Below are positions 10,280 through 17,695 of a stretch of 64,000 nt of DNA, piece by piece. The DNA comes from CAZABC01 sp964483405. GTDB lineage: Bacteria > Chloroflexota > Limnocylindria > Limnocylindrales > CSP1-4. Where the stretch lies: positions 124,001 to 188,000 of the forward strand of contig CAZABC010000002.1 of the NCBI GenBank assembly GCA_964483405.1, read 5' to 3'. The notes under the pieces were generated by a model. That model was not told the DNA's origin. It searched no databases and worked only from the letters and a program-made list of their open reading frames with translations. A program made the translations under genes and the position numbers. The first letter of the stretch is position 1. Every line of letters starts with the position of its first letter.

Positions 10280-11698
10280 TCAGGCATCGACGAGCCGATC
10301 GGGATCGGCCGGCGCCGCGCCGCTGTAGGCGGCTTCGGTGGCATGCGGCAGGGCCACGCCGTGGGCCCGGGCCTCGAGCGCCGCATGGAGCGAGTCGGCG
10401 AAGATCGAGACGACCCGGTCGACGGTGTCGCCGCCGGCGTGCGCCTCGCAGACGAACCACGGCTCGCGCGAGTCGGGCTCCGGCATCGCGCCGCGGGCGT
10501 GCATGCCGACCGCGATCGCGTCGTAGAGCTCGTGATCGGTCGTCGCCCAGTCGCGGTACTCGGTCGCGACCTCCTCGCGGAACATGATCCCGAACATCGA
10601 CGGGTGGCCGGTGAAGTGATAGGCGAGACCGGTCGGGTCGAGGACCGCCTTGAGCCCGGCCTGGATCGACTCGCCGGTGCGCCGGATCGTGTCGAGGGCC
10701 GACGTGTCGCGGATGATCTCGAGGGTCCGCACGGCGGCCGCCGCCGCGATCCGGTTGCCGGCGTAGGTCCCGCCGTGGGAGACCTTGTCGGGCAGGACGC
10801 TCATCACCTCGGCCGTCCCGCCGAACGCGGCGGCCGGGTAGCCGTTGCCCATCGCCTTGGCGTAGGTCGCGAGGTCGGGCGTGATGCCGAAGAACTCGGC
10901 CGCGCCGCCGCGGGCGAACCGGAAGCCCGTCTTGACCTCGTCGAAGATGAGGAGGATCCCGAACTCGCGCGTCAGGGCCCGCATCGCCTGGTGGAAGCCC
11001 GGCTGCGGCATGATCCCCTGAGCATTGCCGAGGACCGGCTCGACGATGATCGCGGCGATCTCGTGGCCCCGCTCCTCGAAGAGCCGCCGGAGGCGCTCGA
11101 TGTTGTTGTAGCGGGCCGGGATGATGGTGTCGGCCACCGGCCCCGGGATGCCGCGGCCCCAGGTGAGCCGGACGGGGTTCTCCGCATCGCCGAGCTCGCC
11201 CATGTCGTTCGGCGCGACCGAGATGAGGGCGTAGTCGTGGACGCCGTGGTACTGGCCCTCGAACTTCACGATCTTGTCGCGGCCGGTGTATGCCCGGGCG
11301 ACGCGCATCGCGTGCATCGTCGCCTCGGTGCCCGACACCGTCATCCGGGCGCGCTCGACCCAGCCGGTCAGCTCGCAGACGAGCTCCATCGCCCGGACCT
11401 CGTCCTCCGACGTCAGCGAGAAGCTGACGCCGCGTCGCATCCGCTCGTTGACGTGGTCGTCGACGCGATCGTCAGCGTGGCCGAGGATGACCGGGCCATA
11501 GCCCATCCGGAGGTCGATGTACTCGTTGCCGTCGAGGTCCCAGACCATCCCGCCCTTGCCGCGGTCGATGTAGACCGTGTCCTCGCCCCAGGCGCGGAAG
11601 TTCGAGTCGGTGCCGCCCGGCAACGTGCCGAGCGCCCGGCGGTACATCGCCAGCTGCACGTCTCGCCGGAGTCGGGGGGTGGCAGGCTCGGTGGCCAT
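10280..11698 (-). CDS. Class III PLP aminotransferase, glutamate-1-semialdehyde aminomutase-like
   Basis: A 472-aa pyridoxal-phosphate enzyme of the HemL/class III aminotransferase group. Visible features are GGTDSNFRAW near the N-terminus, TVSGTEATMHAMRVAR for phosphate binding, the FDEVKTGFR segment with the PLP-contacting Asp, and YAKAMGNG with the Schiff-base lysine. No haem genes are nearby and an IclR regulator follows, so I do not call it hemL; amino-acid or beta-amino-acid transamination in a catabolic pathway is more likely. The ATG at 11698 has GAGGAG 4 nt upstream. Confidence 0.85.
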   Translation of the reverse strand: MATEPATPRLRRDVQLAMYRRALGTLPGGTDSNFRAWGEDTVYIDRGKGGMVWDLDGNEYIDLRMGYGPVILGHADDRVDDHVNERMRRGVSFSLTSEDEVRAMELVCELTGWVERARMTVSGTEATMHAMRVARAYTGRDKIVKFEGQYHGVHDYALISVAPNDMGELGDAENPVRLTWGRGIPGPVADTIIPARYNNIERLRRLFEERGHEIAAIIVEPVLGNAQGIMPQPGFHQAMRALTREFGILLIFDEVKTGFRFARGGAAEFFGITPDLATYAKAMGNGYPAAAFGGTAEVMSVLPDKVSHGGTYAGNRIAAAAAVRTLEIIRDTSALDTIRRTGESIQAGLKAVLDPTGLAYHFTGHPSMFGIMFREEVATEYRDWATTDHELYDAIAVGMHARGAMPEPDSREPWFVCEAHAGGDTVDRVVSIFADSLHAALEARAHGVALPHATEAAYSGAAPADPDRLVDA

Positions 11699-11775
11699 GG
11701 GGCTCCTCTCGGCCGTCGGTCGACGGGCGCGCGCGACGGGACTTCGTCGTCGCTGTCGCGCCTGTGCGAACGGCC

Positions 11776-11792
11776 GTTGCGCATGGTGGAAC
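11776..11792. promoter_or_regulatory. Imperfect inverted repeat, candidate IclR operator
   Basis: GTTGCGCATGGTGGAAC is an imperfect 17-bp palindrome with GTT...AAC ends, 78-94 nt upstream of the aminotransferase start and within the divergent spacer to the carotenoid operon. Size and position suit an IclR-family dimer, whose gene is in the same operon. Assignment is by position only. Confidence 0.3.
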
Positions 11793-11902
11793 GACCGATG
11801 CGCCGATGCTGCCACAGCGCCGGAGCGGGCGTCAACACGCCCCCGGCGGCTCGACGCGGGCGGGCGCCCGGCAGCCGCCCGCTGCAGCCGACGGCGCGAG
11901 GC

Positions 11903-11916
11903 CCGACACTTGTCGG
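11903..11916 (+). promoter_or_regulatory. Palindrome overlapping the carotenoid-operon -10
   Basis: CCGACA-CT-TGTCGG has 6-bp arms and a 2-bp centre. It contains the hexamer GACACT (11905-11910), a plausible -10 placed 11 nt before the ATG at 11922; no ribosome site is present. A protein bound here would block the promoter, so a repressor site is likely if the promoter is correctly placed. Confidence 0.35.
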
Positions 11917-11921
11917 CGCCC

Positions 11922-12260
11922 ATGCTCCCGCCGTACGCCTACCTCCTGGCGATCCTCGTCTCGTTCGCCGGCATGGTCGTCATCGACCGTCGCTGGCGGC
12001 TCGGTGTCGTCGGCCGCCGCCTGGTCGTCTCGATCGTCGCCGTCGAGGTCGCCTTCCTCCTCGTCTTCGACGCCCTCGGGTCGGCCCGCGGCTGGTTCGC
12101 GACGAACCCCGACCTCGTGGTCGGCCTCGGGCCGCTCGGCATCCCGCCCGAGGAGCCGCTCCTCCTCGCCTTCCTGGCGACGTTCGCGGTCGTCGTCGAC
12201 CGGATCGCCGGCCGGCTGACCGGCGAGGATCCTGCGCCCGACGGGGGCTCGGACGGCTGA
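11922..12260 (+). CDS. crtYc: Lycopene cyclase domain subunit (CrtYc/CarR-like)
   Basis: A 112-aa membrane protein with three hydrophobic segments. It carries the lycopene-cyclase-domain motif as PPEEPLLLAF (consensus PxEExxxF), near residues 75-84. Heterodimeric lycopene cyclases of actinomycetes consist of two such small subunits that close the end rings of lycopene or of a prenylated C50 precursor. Its stop overlaps the start of the second subunit (ATGA at 12258-12262). Which ring type is formed cannot be told from sequence alone. Confidence 0.8.
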   Translation: MLPPYAYLLAILVSFAGMVVIDRRWRLGVVGRRLVVSIVAVEVAFLLVFDALGSARGWFATNPDLVVGLGPLGIPPEEPLLLAFLATFAVVVDRIAGRLTGEDPAPDGGSDG

Positions 12261-12556
12261 TGCCCGAGTACACGCTCGCCTCGATCGTCGCCCTCGGCCT
12301 GGCCGCCGTCGGCGCGCTGGTGGCGGGCCTGCACCGCCGGCGGGCGACCTGGCTGACATTGGCGGTCTTCGGCGCCTTCACCGTCGTCTTCGACATCGTC
12401 CTGACCGGCCTGCCGATCGTGACGTACGGCGACGGGACGACGACCGGCATCGCGATCGGGCCGATGCCGGTCGAGGACCTCCTCTACGGCTGGGCCCTCT
12501 GCCTCACCGCGCTCGTCGCCTGGGCCGTCGCCGGACGGCGCCGCGCGACCCGCTGA
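12260..12556 (+). CDS. crtYd: Lycopene cyclase domain subunit (CrtYd-like)
   Basis: A 98-aa membrane protein with three hydrophobic helices and the motif PMPVEDLLYGW, which matches the second lycopene-cyclase-domain signature (PxEDxxY/F). Its ATG overlaps the TGA of the preceding subunit, so the two are translationally coupled, as expected for an obligate heterodimer. Only 4 bp separate it from the prenyltransferase-glycosyltransferase gene. Confidence 0.8.
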   Translation: MPEYTLASIVALGLAAVGALVAGLHRRRATWLTLAVFGAFTVVFDIVLTGLPIVTYGDGTTTGIAIGPMPVEDLLYGWALCLTALVAWAVAGRRRATR

Positions 12557-12560
12557 CCCG

Positions 12561-14594
12561 GTGACCCGCCTGCGCGAGCTCCTCTTGGCGAGCCGGCCGC
12601 TGTCGTGGATCAACACCGGCCTGCCGTTCCTCGCGGCCGCGTACGAGGTCGACCGGGCGCTCACCCCGCTCGGGCTGCTCGGGTTCGCCTACTTCCTCGT
12701 GCCGTTCAACCTGCTGATGTACGGCGTCAACGACATCTTCGACTACGCCTCGGACCTGGCGAACCCCCGCAAGCGCTCGCTCGAGGGCGGGATCGTCCCG
12801 CCGGATCGCCGCCGGGCCACGTGGGCTGCGATCGCCGCGACGAACCTGCCGTTCCTCGCCCTCCTCGGCTGGCTCGCGCCACCGGCCGGCTTTGCCGCCG
12901 TCCTCCTCGCCGCCTTCGCGGCGCTCGCCTACTCCGCGCCGCCGCTGCGGACGAAGGTCCGGCCATTCCTCGACTCGCTGACGAGCGCGTCGCACTTCGT
13001 CCTGCCGGCCGTCGCGGGGTTCCTCGTCGCCGGCCTCGACCCGGCGGCGCTGCCGTGGGCGCTGATCGTCGGCTTCACCGCGTGGGGCGTCGCGAGCCAC
13101 GCCCTCGGGGCGATCCAGGACATCGCCTACGACCGGGCCGCGGGCATCGGCTCGATCGCCACGGCGATCGGGGCGCGGCCGACGGCCCTGCTCGCCCTCG
13201 CCGGCTACGGCATCGCGATCGGAGCCGCCCTCTCGTACGGGGGCCTCGCTGCGGTCGCCGGTCTCGCCCTCGCGACGTACCTCCTCCTGCCGTTCGCCGT
13301 CCTCTGCCGGCCCGACGAGCCACAGGCGCGCCGCGCCTGGCGCTCGTTCCTCGGGCTCAACCTGCTCGTCGGCTTCGTGCTGACCCAGCTCCTGCTGCGG
13401 CACTGGGGGCTGGTGACGCTGCCGCTCGGGGCCGCACTCGGAGCCGCCGCGGTCGCAGCCGCCGGGACGAGCCTCGTCCAGCTCCTCGCGACGGTCGTCC
13501 TCCTCCGCCGATCACGCGCGTCGGCGCTGGCCGGCGCGGGGACCGCTGCCCTGCCCCGCCTCAGCGTCGTCGTCCCATGCCGGGACGAGGCCGTCCGGCT
13601 GCCGGCCGTCATCGCCGCGCTCGCCGCGCAGGACCACCCCGACCTAGAGATCGTCGTCATCGACGACGGCTCGACCGACGGGACGGCCGATATCGCCCGA
13701 CGCGAGCTCGCGGCCCGGCGGCCCACGGGTGGCGATCGCGACCGGGTCGTCGTCGCGCCGCCGATGCCCGCCGGCTGGACCGGCAAGAGCTGGGCGTGCG
13801 ACGTGGGCGCTCGCACGGCGATCGGCGGGCATGTCCTCTTCCTCGACGCCGACACGCTCCCTGCGCCGAGTGCGCTCCGGACGCTCCACGCGATCGCCCG
13901 CGGCTCGCGGGCGGCCCTCGTCTCGGGCGTGAGCGCGTACGCGATGCCGACGACGACCGAGCGGGCGCTCGTGCCGGGCTTCCCGCTCGTCATGTACGGG
14001 CTCGTGCCGGTCTGGGCGGCCATCCTCGGGCGGGGTCGGAGCGGCTACCGATTCGCCTACGGCCCGCTCCTGCTCGTCGAGGCCGCCGCGTACCGCGCGG
14101 CCGGTGGGCACGCCGCGGCGCCCGCCTCGGCGCGCGAGGACCTCGACCTCGCCGCGACGATCGGCCGGGCCGGCGGCGAGGTCCGGCTCGTCGCCGCGGC
14201 CGACCTAGCGGCGACCCGCCACTACCCCGATGGGACCGGGGCGCTCGCCGCCTGGCGACGGGTCGCGGTGGCGTACGGCGGCGACTCGTTCGCCACGATC
14301 CTCGCCCTGCTCGCTGTCGAGGCGCTCGCCTGGCTGCTGCCGCTCGTCGCCCCGCTCGCCGGCGCGGCCCTCGGGGACCCGGACCTGCTCGGCGCCGGCC
14401 TCGTCGCGCTCGGGGCGCTCGTCGCCTTCCGGGTCGGCCTGGCCGTCGCGGAGCGGCAGCCGCTCGCCGCGATCGTCTGGCACCCGATCACCGTCGGTGC
14501 GACGATGGCGGCCCAGGCCGCCAGCCTCGTCGACGCCGTCCTCGGTCGTCCGGCGATCTGGCATGGGCGCTCGCTCGAACGGAAGGCACCATGA
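12561..14594 (+). CDS. Fusion: UbiA prenyltransferase (lycopene elongase-like) plus family 2 glycosyltransferase
   Basis: One uninterrupted 677-aa frame. Residues 1 to about 310 form a UbiA-type membrane prenyltransferase with NDIFDYASD (N57, D58, D61, D65), the prenyl-diphosphate/Mg motif, and a second Asp motif DIAYDRAAG near 185. The NDIFDY form and the carotenoid context suit a lycopene elongase of the CrtEb/LbtBC type, which makes C50 carotenoids. From residue 334 a GT2 domain begins (LSVVVPCRDE, DDGSTDGT, DADT near 430) and ends with membrane helices, as in carotenoid glycosyltransferases CrtQ/CruC. The GTG at 12561 lies 4 bp after crtYd. I know these activities as separate proteins; the fusion is notable. 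Confidence 0.85.
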   Translation: MTRLRELLLASRPLSWINTGLPFLAAAYEVDRALTPLGLLGFAYFLVPFNLLMYGVNDIFDYASDLANPRKRSLEGGIVPPDRRRATWAAIAATNLPFLALLGWLAPPAGFAAVLLAAFAALAYSAPPLRTKVRPFLDSLTSASHFVLPAVAGFLVAGLDPAALPWALIVGFTAWGVASHALGAIQDIAYDRAAGIGSIATAIGARPTALLALAGYGIAIGAALSYGGLAAVAGLALATYLLLPFAVLCRPDEPQARRAWRSFLGLNLLVGFVLTQLLLRHWGLVTLPLGAALGAAAVAAAGTSLVQLLATVVLLRRSRASALAGAGTAALPRLSVVVPCRDEAVRLPAVIAALAAQDHPDLEIVVIDDGSTDGTADIARRELAARRPTGGDRDRVVVAPPMPAGWTGKSWACDVGARTAIGGHVLFLDADTLPAPSALRTLHAIARGSRAALVSGVSAYAMPTTTERALVPGFPLVMYGLVPVWAAILGRGRSGYRFAYGPLLLVEAAAYRAAGGHAAAPASAREDLDLAATIGRAGGEVRLVAAADLAATRHYPDGTGALAAWRRVAVAYGGDSFATILALLAVEALAWLLPLVAPLAGAALGDPDLLGAGLVALGALVAFRVGLAVAERQPLAAIVWHPITVGATMAAQAASLVDAVLGRPAIWHGRSLERKAP

Positions 14595-16153
14595 GCACGA
14601 CCGCCGCACCCACCACCACCACTACCACCGACCCGGCCGGCCGCCGGCCGTCGGCGAGCGCGTCGCGCCCGCGGGCCGTCGTCGTCGGCTCGGGGATCGG
14701 CGGCCTCGCCGTCGCCATCCGCCTCCTCGCCGACGGTCACGACGTGACCGTCCTCGAGGCCCGCGCCACGGTCGGCGGCCGGGCGTCGCGGATCCGCGAC
14801 GCCGGCTTCACCTGGGACACCGGCCCCTCGCTCATCACGATGCCGTGGCTCTTCGACGAGCTCTTCGCCCTCGGCGGCAGCCGCTTCCGCGACGAGGTGG
14901 TCCTGCACGAGCTCATGCCCGGCTACCGGATCCACTGGACCGACGTGGACGGTCGCGTCCAGCCCCGACACGTCGACTTCTCGAGCGACGTCGACATCCT
15001 CCGGTCGGAGGTGGCGAAGTTCTCGACGGTCGACGCGGGCCGGCTCGACGACTTCCTCGCGGCGAGCAAGCGGATCCACGAGGAGGGTGTCCTCGTCGCC
15101 GGCCGGAAGCCGTTCCTCCGGCTGACCGACTTCGTCGGCCTCGTCCCCCGGATGGTCGGGATGAACGCGATCCGGAGTCTCGACGCGTTCGTCGGGAGCT
15201 ACTTCAAGGACCCCCGGGTCCGCCAGGTCTTCGACTTCCACTCGCTCTTCATCGGCGGCGACCCGCGGCGGGTCCCGGGGATCTACGCGGCGCTCGTCTA
15301 CCTCCAGGTCGCCGACGGCATCTGGTACTCCGAGGGCGGTGTCTACAGCGTCATCGAGGCGATGGCCCGGATCATCGAGCGGGGCGGCGGCCGGATCGTG
15401 ACCGGGGCGCCGGTCGAGCGGATCGTCCATCGCGGCGGGCGGGCCGTCGCCGTCCGGACCGCGTCCGGCGACGAGATCCCGGCCGACGTCGTCGTGAGCA
15501 ACACCGATGTGACGGCCCGGCCGCACCTCCTGCCCGACGCGCCCGAGCCGCTGCCGTGGCGGGCCCGCCGCTTCCGGACGACGATGAGCGCCTTCCTGCT
15601 CTACCTCGGGACGAGCCGGCGGTTCCCGCAGCTCCTCCACCACACGCTCATCGTCGGGTCCGACTACCACGGCTTCATCCGCCAGGTCACCCGCGAGCGG
15701 CGGCTCCCCGAGTCCCTCAGCTTCTACATCCACGCCCCCGCCAGGACCGAGCCCGGGATGGCGATCCCCGGCGGCGACGCGCTGACCGTCCTCCTGCCGG
15801 TCCCGAACCTCGACGCGGACGTCGACTGGGACGAGGCGGGCCCGGCCCTCCGCGACCGCGTCGTCGACGCGCTCGAGACCTTCGGGATGGCGGGTCTCCG
15901 CGACTCGATCGTCGCCGAGCACGCCTGGACGCCGCGCACGTTCCGCGACGAGCTCGGTGCGCCCGACGGCAACGCCTTCGCGATCGAGCCGGCGCTCCAC
16001 CAGTCGGCGTACTTCCGCCAGCCGAACCGGGACCGCGCGGTCGCGGGGCTGTACTGGGTCGGTGGTGGGACGCACCCGGGCGCGGGGATGCCGGGGACGC
16101 TGATGACGGCCGAGGTGACGGCCGGCCTCGTCCGCGCGGCCGCCGGTCGCTGA
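14591..16153 (+). CDS. crtI: Phytoene desaturase-family oxidoreductase CrtI
   Basis: A 520-aa FAD-dependent desaturase. The dinucleotide-binding motif VVGSGIGGLAVAIRL follows a Thr/Ser-rich N-terminal tail of about 28 residues, and the C-terminal FAD motif GLYWVGGGTHPGAGMPG is intact. CrtI introduces the double bonds that turn phytoene into lycopene; related desaturases or ketolases look alike, but the single copy next to crtB makes the desaturase role most likely. The ATG at 14591 overlaps the preceding TGA and has GGAAGG 4 nt upstream. Confidence 0.9.
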   Translation: MSTTAAPTTTTTTDPAGRRPSASASRPRAVVVGSGIGGLAVAIRLLADGHDVTVLEARATVGGRASRIRDAGFTWDTGPSLITMPWLFDELFALGGSRFRDEVVLHELMPGYRIHWTDVDGRVQPRHVDFSSDVDILRSEVAKFSTVDAGRLDDFLAASKRIHEEGVLVAGRKPFLRLTDFVGLVPRMVGMNAIRSLDAFVGSYFKDPRVRQVFDFHSLFIGGDPRRVPGIYAALVYLQVADGIWYSEGGVYSVIEAMARIIERGGGRIVTGAPVERIVHRGGRAVAVRTASGDEIPADVVVSNTDVTARPHLLPDAPEPLPWRARRFRTTMSAFLLYLGTSRRFPQLLHHTLIVGSDYHGFIRQVTRERRLPESLSFYIHAPARTEPGMAIPGGDALTVLLPVPNLDADVDWDEAGPALRDRVVDALETFGMAGLRDSIVAEHAWTPRTFRDELGAPDGNAFAIEPALHQSAYFRQPNRDRAVAGLYWVGGGTHPGAGMPGTLMTAEVTAGLVRAAAGR

Positions 16154-16160
16154 GGCGCGG

Positions 16161-17057
16161 ATGGCGGCGGACCCGGCGCGCCCGTCGTCGAGGGACCCCG
16201 CGGTCGAGGCGCTGCTGCCGGAGGCCCGGCGGACGATCGAGCGGGTCGCCCGGACGTTCGCCATCGCCGCCCGGCTCCTGCCACGATCGGTCCGCGAGGA
16301 CGTCGACCTCCTGTACCTCGTCCTCCGCGGCCTCGACGACCTCGTCGATCTCGAGGCCGAGCGGCCCAACGACCCGGCCGCCGCGGCGCGGCTCGCCGCG
16401 GTCGAGGCGTGGGCGGCCGGAGCGCCGCTCCCCGACGGCCCGACGCGCGAGACGAGGGTCCTCGCCGAGCTCGCCCGGCGACACCCCGCGCTGCCGCGCG
16501 ACGCGGTGGCCGACTTCACGGCCGGGATGCGCCAGGACCTCGCCGGGACGGTCATCGAGACCGAGGCGGACCTCGACACGTACGCCTACCGGGTCGCCGG
16601 GACGGTCGGCCGGCTGATGGCGGCGATCCTCGGGGCCGAAGGGCCCGAGGCCGACGCCGCCGCCCGCGCGCTCGGGATCGCGATGCAGCGGACGAACATC
16701 CTCCGTGACGTCGACGAGGACCTTGCCCGGGGTCGCTGCTACCTGCCGACCGAGACGCTGCGGGCCCACGGGATCACCTCGCCAGACGAGCTCCGGACCG
16801 CCGACCGGCGGACCCTCCTGCGCGACGGGATCGCCAGGGCCGACGCCGCGTACGACGCGGGGCTGCGGGGCATCGTCCATCTCCGCCACGGCCGTCGCTC
16901 GATCGCCGCGGCCGGTCGGATGTACCGCGAGATCCTCCGCCAGATCGAGCGGGACGGGCTCGGTGCCCGGCGCCCGCACCGCGCCGCCGTCGCCCGCTGG
17001 CGCAAGGTCGCGCTCATCCTCGGGGCGATGGTCGCCCCCACCGCGGGCGACCGATGA
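16161..17057 (+). CDS. crtB: Phytoene/squalene synthase family, CrtB
   Basis: A 298-aa prenyl synthase that condenses two geranylgeranyl diphosphates to phytoene. Both aspartate motifs are present: DDLVD (59-63) and NILRDVDEDLARGRCYLP in the C-terminal half. Length and the location between crtI and the end of the carotenoid operon support phytoene rather than squalene synthase. It starts 7 bp after crtI, and its TGA overlaps the next ATG. No geranylgeranyl diphosphate synthase gene is in the window. Confidence 0.92.
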   Translation: MAADPARPSSRDPAVEALLPEARRTIERVARTFAIAARLLPRSVREDVDLLYLVLRGLDDLVDLEAERPNDPAAAARLAAVEAWAAGAPLPDGPTRETRVLAELARRHPALPRDAVADFTAGMRQDLAGTVIETEADLDTYAYRVAGTVGRLMAAILGAEGPEADAAARALGIAMQRTNILRDVDEDLARGRCYLPTETLRAHGITSPDELRTADRRTLLRDGIARADAAYDAGLRGIVHLRHGRRSIAAAGRMYREILRQIERDGLGARRPHRAAVARWRKVALILGAMVAPTAGDR

Positions 17058-17692
17058 TCCCCGACCCGGCGAGCGCCGGGGTCCCCGACATCGGTCTCCC
17101 GGCGACCATCGCCCTGCTCGCCATCGGCTGGCTCGTCGGATCGTTCCCGAGCGCGATCGTCGTCGGGCGGGCCCGCGGGTTCGACGTCACCAGGGACGGC
17201 GACGGCAACCCCGGCTCGGCGAACGTCTGGAAGCTCGCCGGGCCAGCCGCCGGGACGACGGTCTTCCTGCTCGACATCGCCAAGGTGGTCCTGCCTGGGC
17301 TGGCCGGCTGGGTCGTCGCCGGATGGTGGGGCGCCTGGGCCGGCGCGATCGGGGCGGTCCTCGGGGCGATGCGACCGGCGTGGCCGGCCTGGCCGGGCGG
17401 GCGGGGCGTCAACGCCGGCGCGGGCGCCGCGATCGTCCTCGCTCCGACGGCCGCGGCGCTCGGCGTCGTCGCGTTCGCGGCGACGTACCTGGTCGCCCGG
17501 AGCCGAGTGGCGGCCGTCAGCGCCGGCTTCGTCGCCTACCCGATCGCGCTCGTCGCGCTGACCGTCCGCGAGCCCGACGACATGTGGCCGATCGCCGGGA
17601 TCGGCGTGCTCTACCTGCTCCTCGTCGCCCGCTACGTCGCGACCGACCGCGCCCGCCGCGGCCGACCCGGGGGTGCGCCGCCCGGGCCCTGA
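17054..17692 (+). CDS. Divergent PlsY-like acyltransferase
   Basis: A 212-aa membrane protein with the PlsY topology and motifs GSFPSAIVVGR, GDGNPGSANVWK and GGRGVNA. PlsY normally transfers acyl groups from acyl phosphate to glycerol-3-phosphate. Two positions differ from the usual family: the lysine of GGKGV is Arg, and the His before the proline in the preceding loop (usually LGHxxP) is replaced (LGAMRP). The gene overlaps crtB by 4 bp and closes the carotenoid operon, so it might acylate a glycosylated carotenoid instead of a lipid precursor. That role is inference; a plain PlsY remains possible. It converges on the DUF885 gene with only 3 bp between stops. Confidence 0.75.
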   Translation: MIPDPASAGVPDIGLPATIALLAIGWLVGSFPSAIVVGRARGFDVTRDGDGNPGSANVWKLAGPAAGTTVFLLDIAKVVLPGLAGWVVAGWWGAWAGAIGAVLGAMRPAWPAWPGGRGVNAGAGAAIVLAPTAAALGVVAFAATYLVARSRVAAVSAGFVAYPIALVALTVREPDDMWPIAGIGVLYLLLVARYVATDRARRGRPGGAPPGP

Positions 17693-17695
17693 CGC

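Noticed and set aside
10280..11698. Calling this gene hemL
   Set aside because: Family similarity alone is not specific, there are no haem genes nearby, and an IclR regulator suggests a catabolic aminotransferase.
12605..16153. 1182-codon open frame spanning the carotenoid genes
   Set aside because: Its first two thirds are out of frame with the prenyltransferase-glycosyltransferase gene and have no family content; only the last third is the real CrtI.
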